A program made the translations under genes and the position numbers. Shown here piece by piece: positions 20,090-20,122 of a DNA stretch of 20,122 bases. This stretch comes from CAZRUM01 sp964603435. GTDB lineage: Bacteria; Patescibacteriota; Patescibacteriia; Magasanikbacterales; UBA922. A model generated the notes under the pieces. That model had not been told where the DNA came from. It saw only the letters and a list, made by a program, of their open reading frames with translations, and did not search any database. The stretch covers positions 1 through 20,122 of the forward strand of contig CAZRUM010000015.1 in assembly GCA_964603435.1 (NCBI GenBank), written 5' to 3'. Every line of letters begins with the position of its first letter. Positions within the stretch are counted from its first letter, which is position 1.

Positions 20090-20122
20090 TGATATCCTTC
20101 AACCAATATTTTTAAGCTTTTC

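Noticed and set aside
1..20122. CRISPR arrays, tRNA or rRNA genes
   Set aside because: No regularly spaced direct repeats and no cloverleaf or rRNA-like segments were seen; the short tandem and palindromic repeats are too few or too irregular.

Overview
The window looks like a chromosomal segment from a Candidate Phyla Radiation (Patescibacteria, probably Parcubacteria-like) bacterium. The reasons are low GC, densely packed genes, very short or absent mRNA leaders with few Shine-Dalgarno sites, small orphan genes, a VirD4/HerA-like ATPase with a long charged tail, and many short palindromes between genes. All 21 genes end in TAA (17) or TAG (4), none in TGA. No gene needs TGA as a sense codon, so the standard code fits. 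Taxonomy is inferred from gene content and style only.

Layout. Bases 1-7350 (+ strand): AmmeMemoRadiSam protein A, the large ATPase, NAD(P)H-hydrate dehydratase (nnrD), two unknown proteins (one membrane), an S41 C-terminal processing peptidase with a stand-alone riboflavin kinase, and a GC-richer orphan gene. Bases 7370-12136: a structured hairpin, a bidirectional terminator, era (-), then rplI, a DUF1846 gene and pyrG (+). Bases 12195-15804 (-): a four-gene operon. Bases 15810-16772: a tRNA-dihydrouridine synthase (+). Bases 16950-18149: three small genes of unknown function. Bases 18275-20065 (-): a long-form GMP synthase.

The most interesting part is the minus-strand operon. It starts from a near-consensus promoter (15799-15826). 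Its leader matches the conserved core of a cobalamin riboswitch and ends in an intrinsic terminator directly in front of the first start codon. A competing antiterminator pairing is visible. The operon encodes a membrane-anchored DUF4430 protein, a secreted alpha/alpha-toroid (squalene-cyclase/prenyltransferase-like) protein, a small lipoprotein that looks like a second, diverged DUF4430 domain, and a six-helix DUF6580 membrane protein. In animals, the toroid and the DUF4430-like beta domain together form the B12 carriers intrinsic factor and transcobalamin. I therefore infer a B12-regulated surface capture and uptake system in which the two halves of an intrinsic-factor-like protein sit on separate polypeptides, handing ligand to a membrane component resembling an ECF S-subunit. 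The riboswitch and the domains are read from sequence. The transport role is inference.

Two gene-expression styles appear. Several housekeeping genes (amrA, nnrD, rplI, dus) have a -10 box only 6-8 bases before the ATG, so their mRNAs should be leaderless or nearly so. The small orphan genes at 6994, 17321 and 17593 instead carry Shine-Dalgarno sites, and two of them are GC-richer than their surroundings. The 17593 gene also has a perfect 20-bp palindrome just downstream of its promoter, a likely repressor operator.
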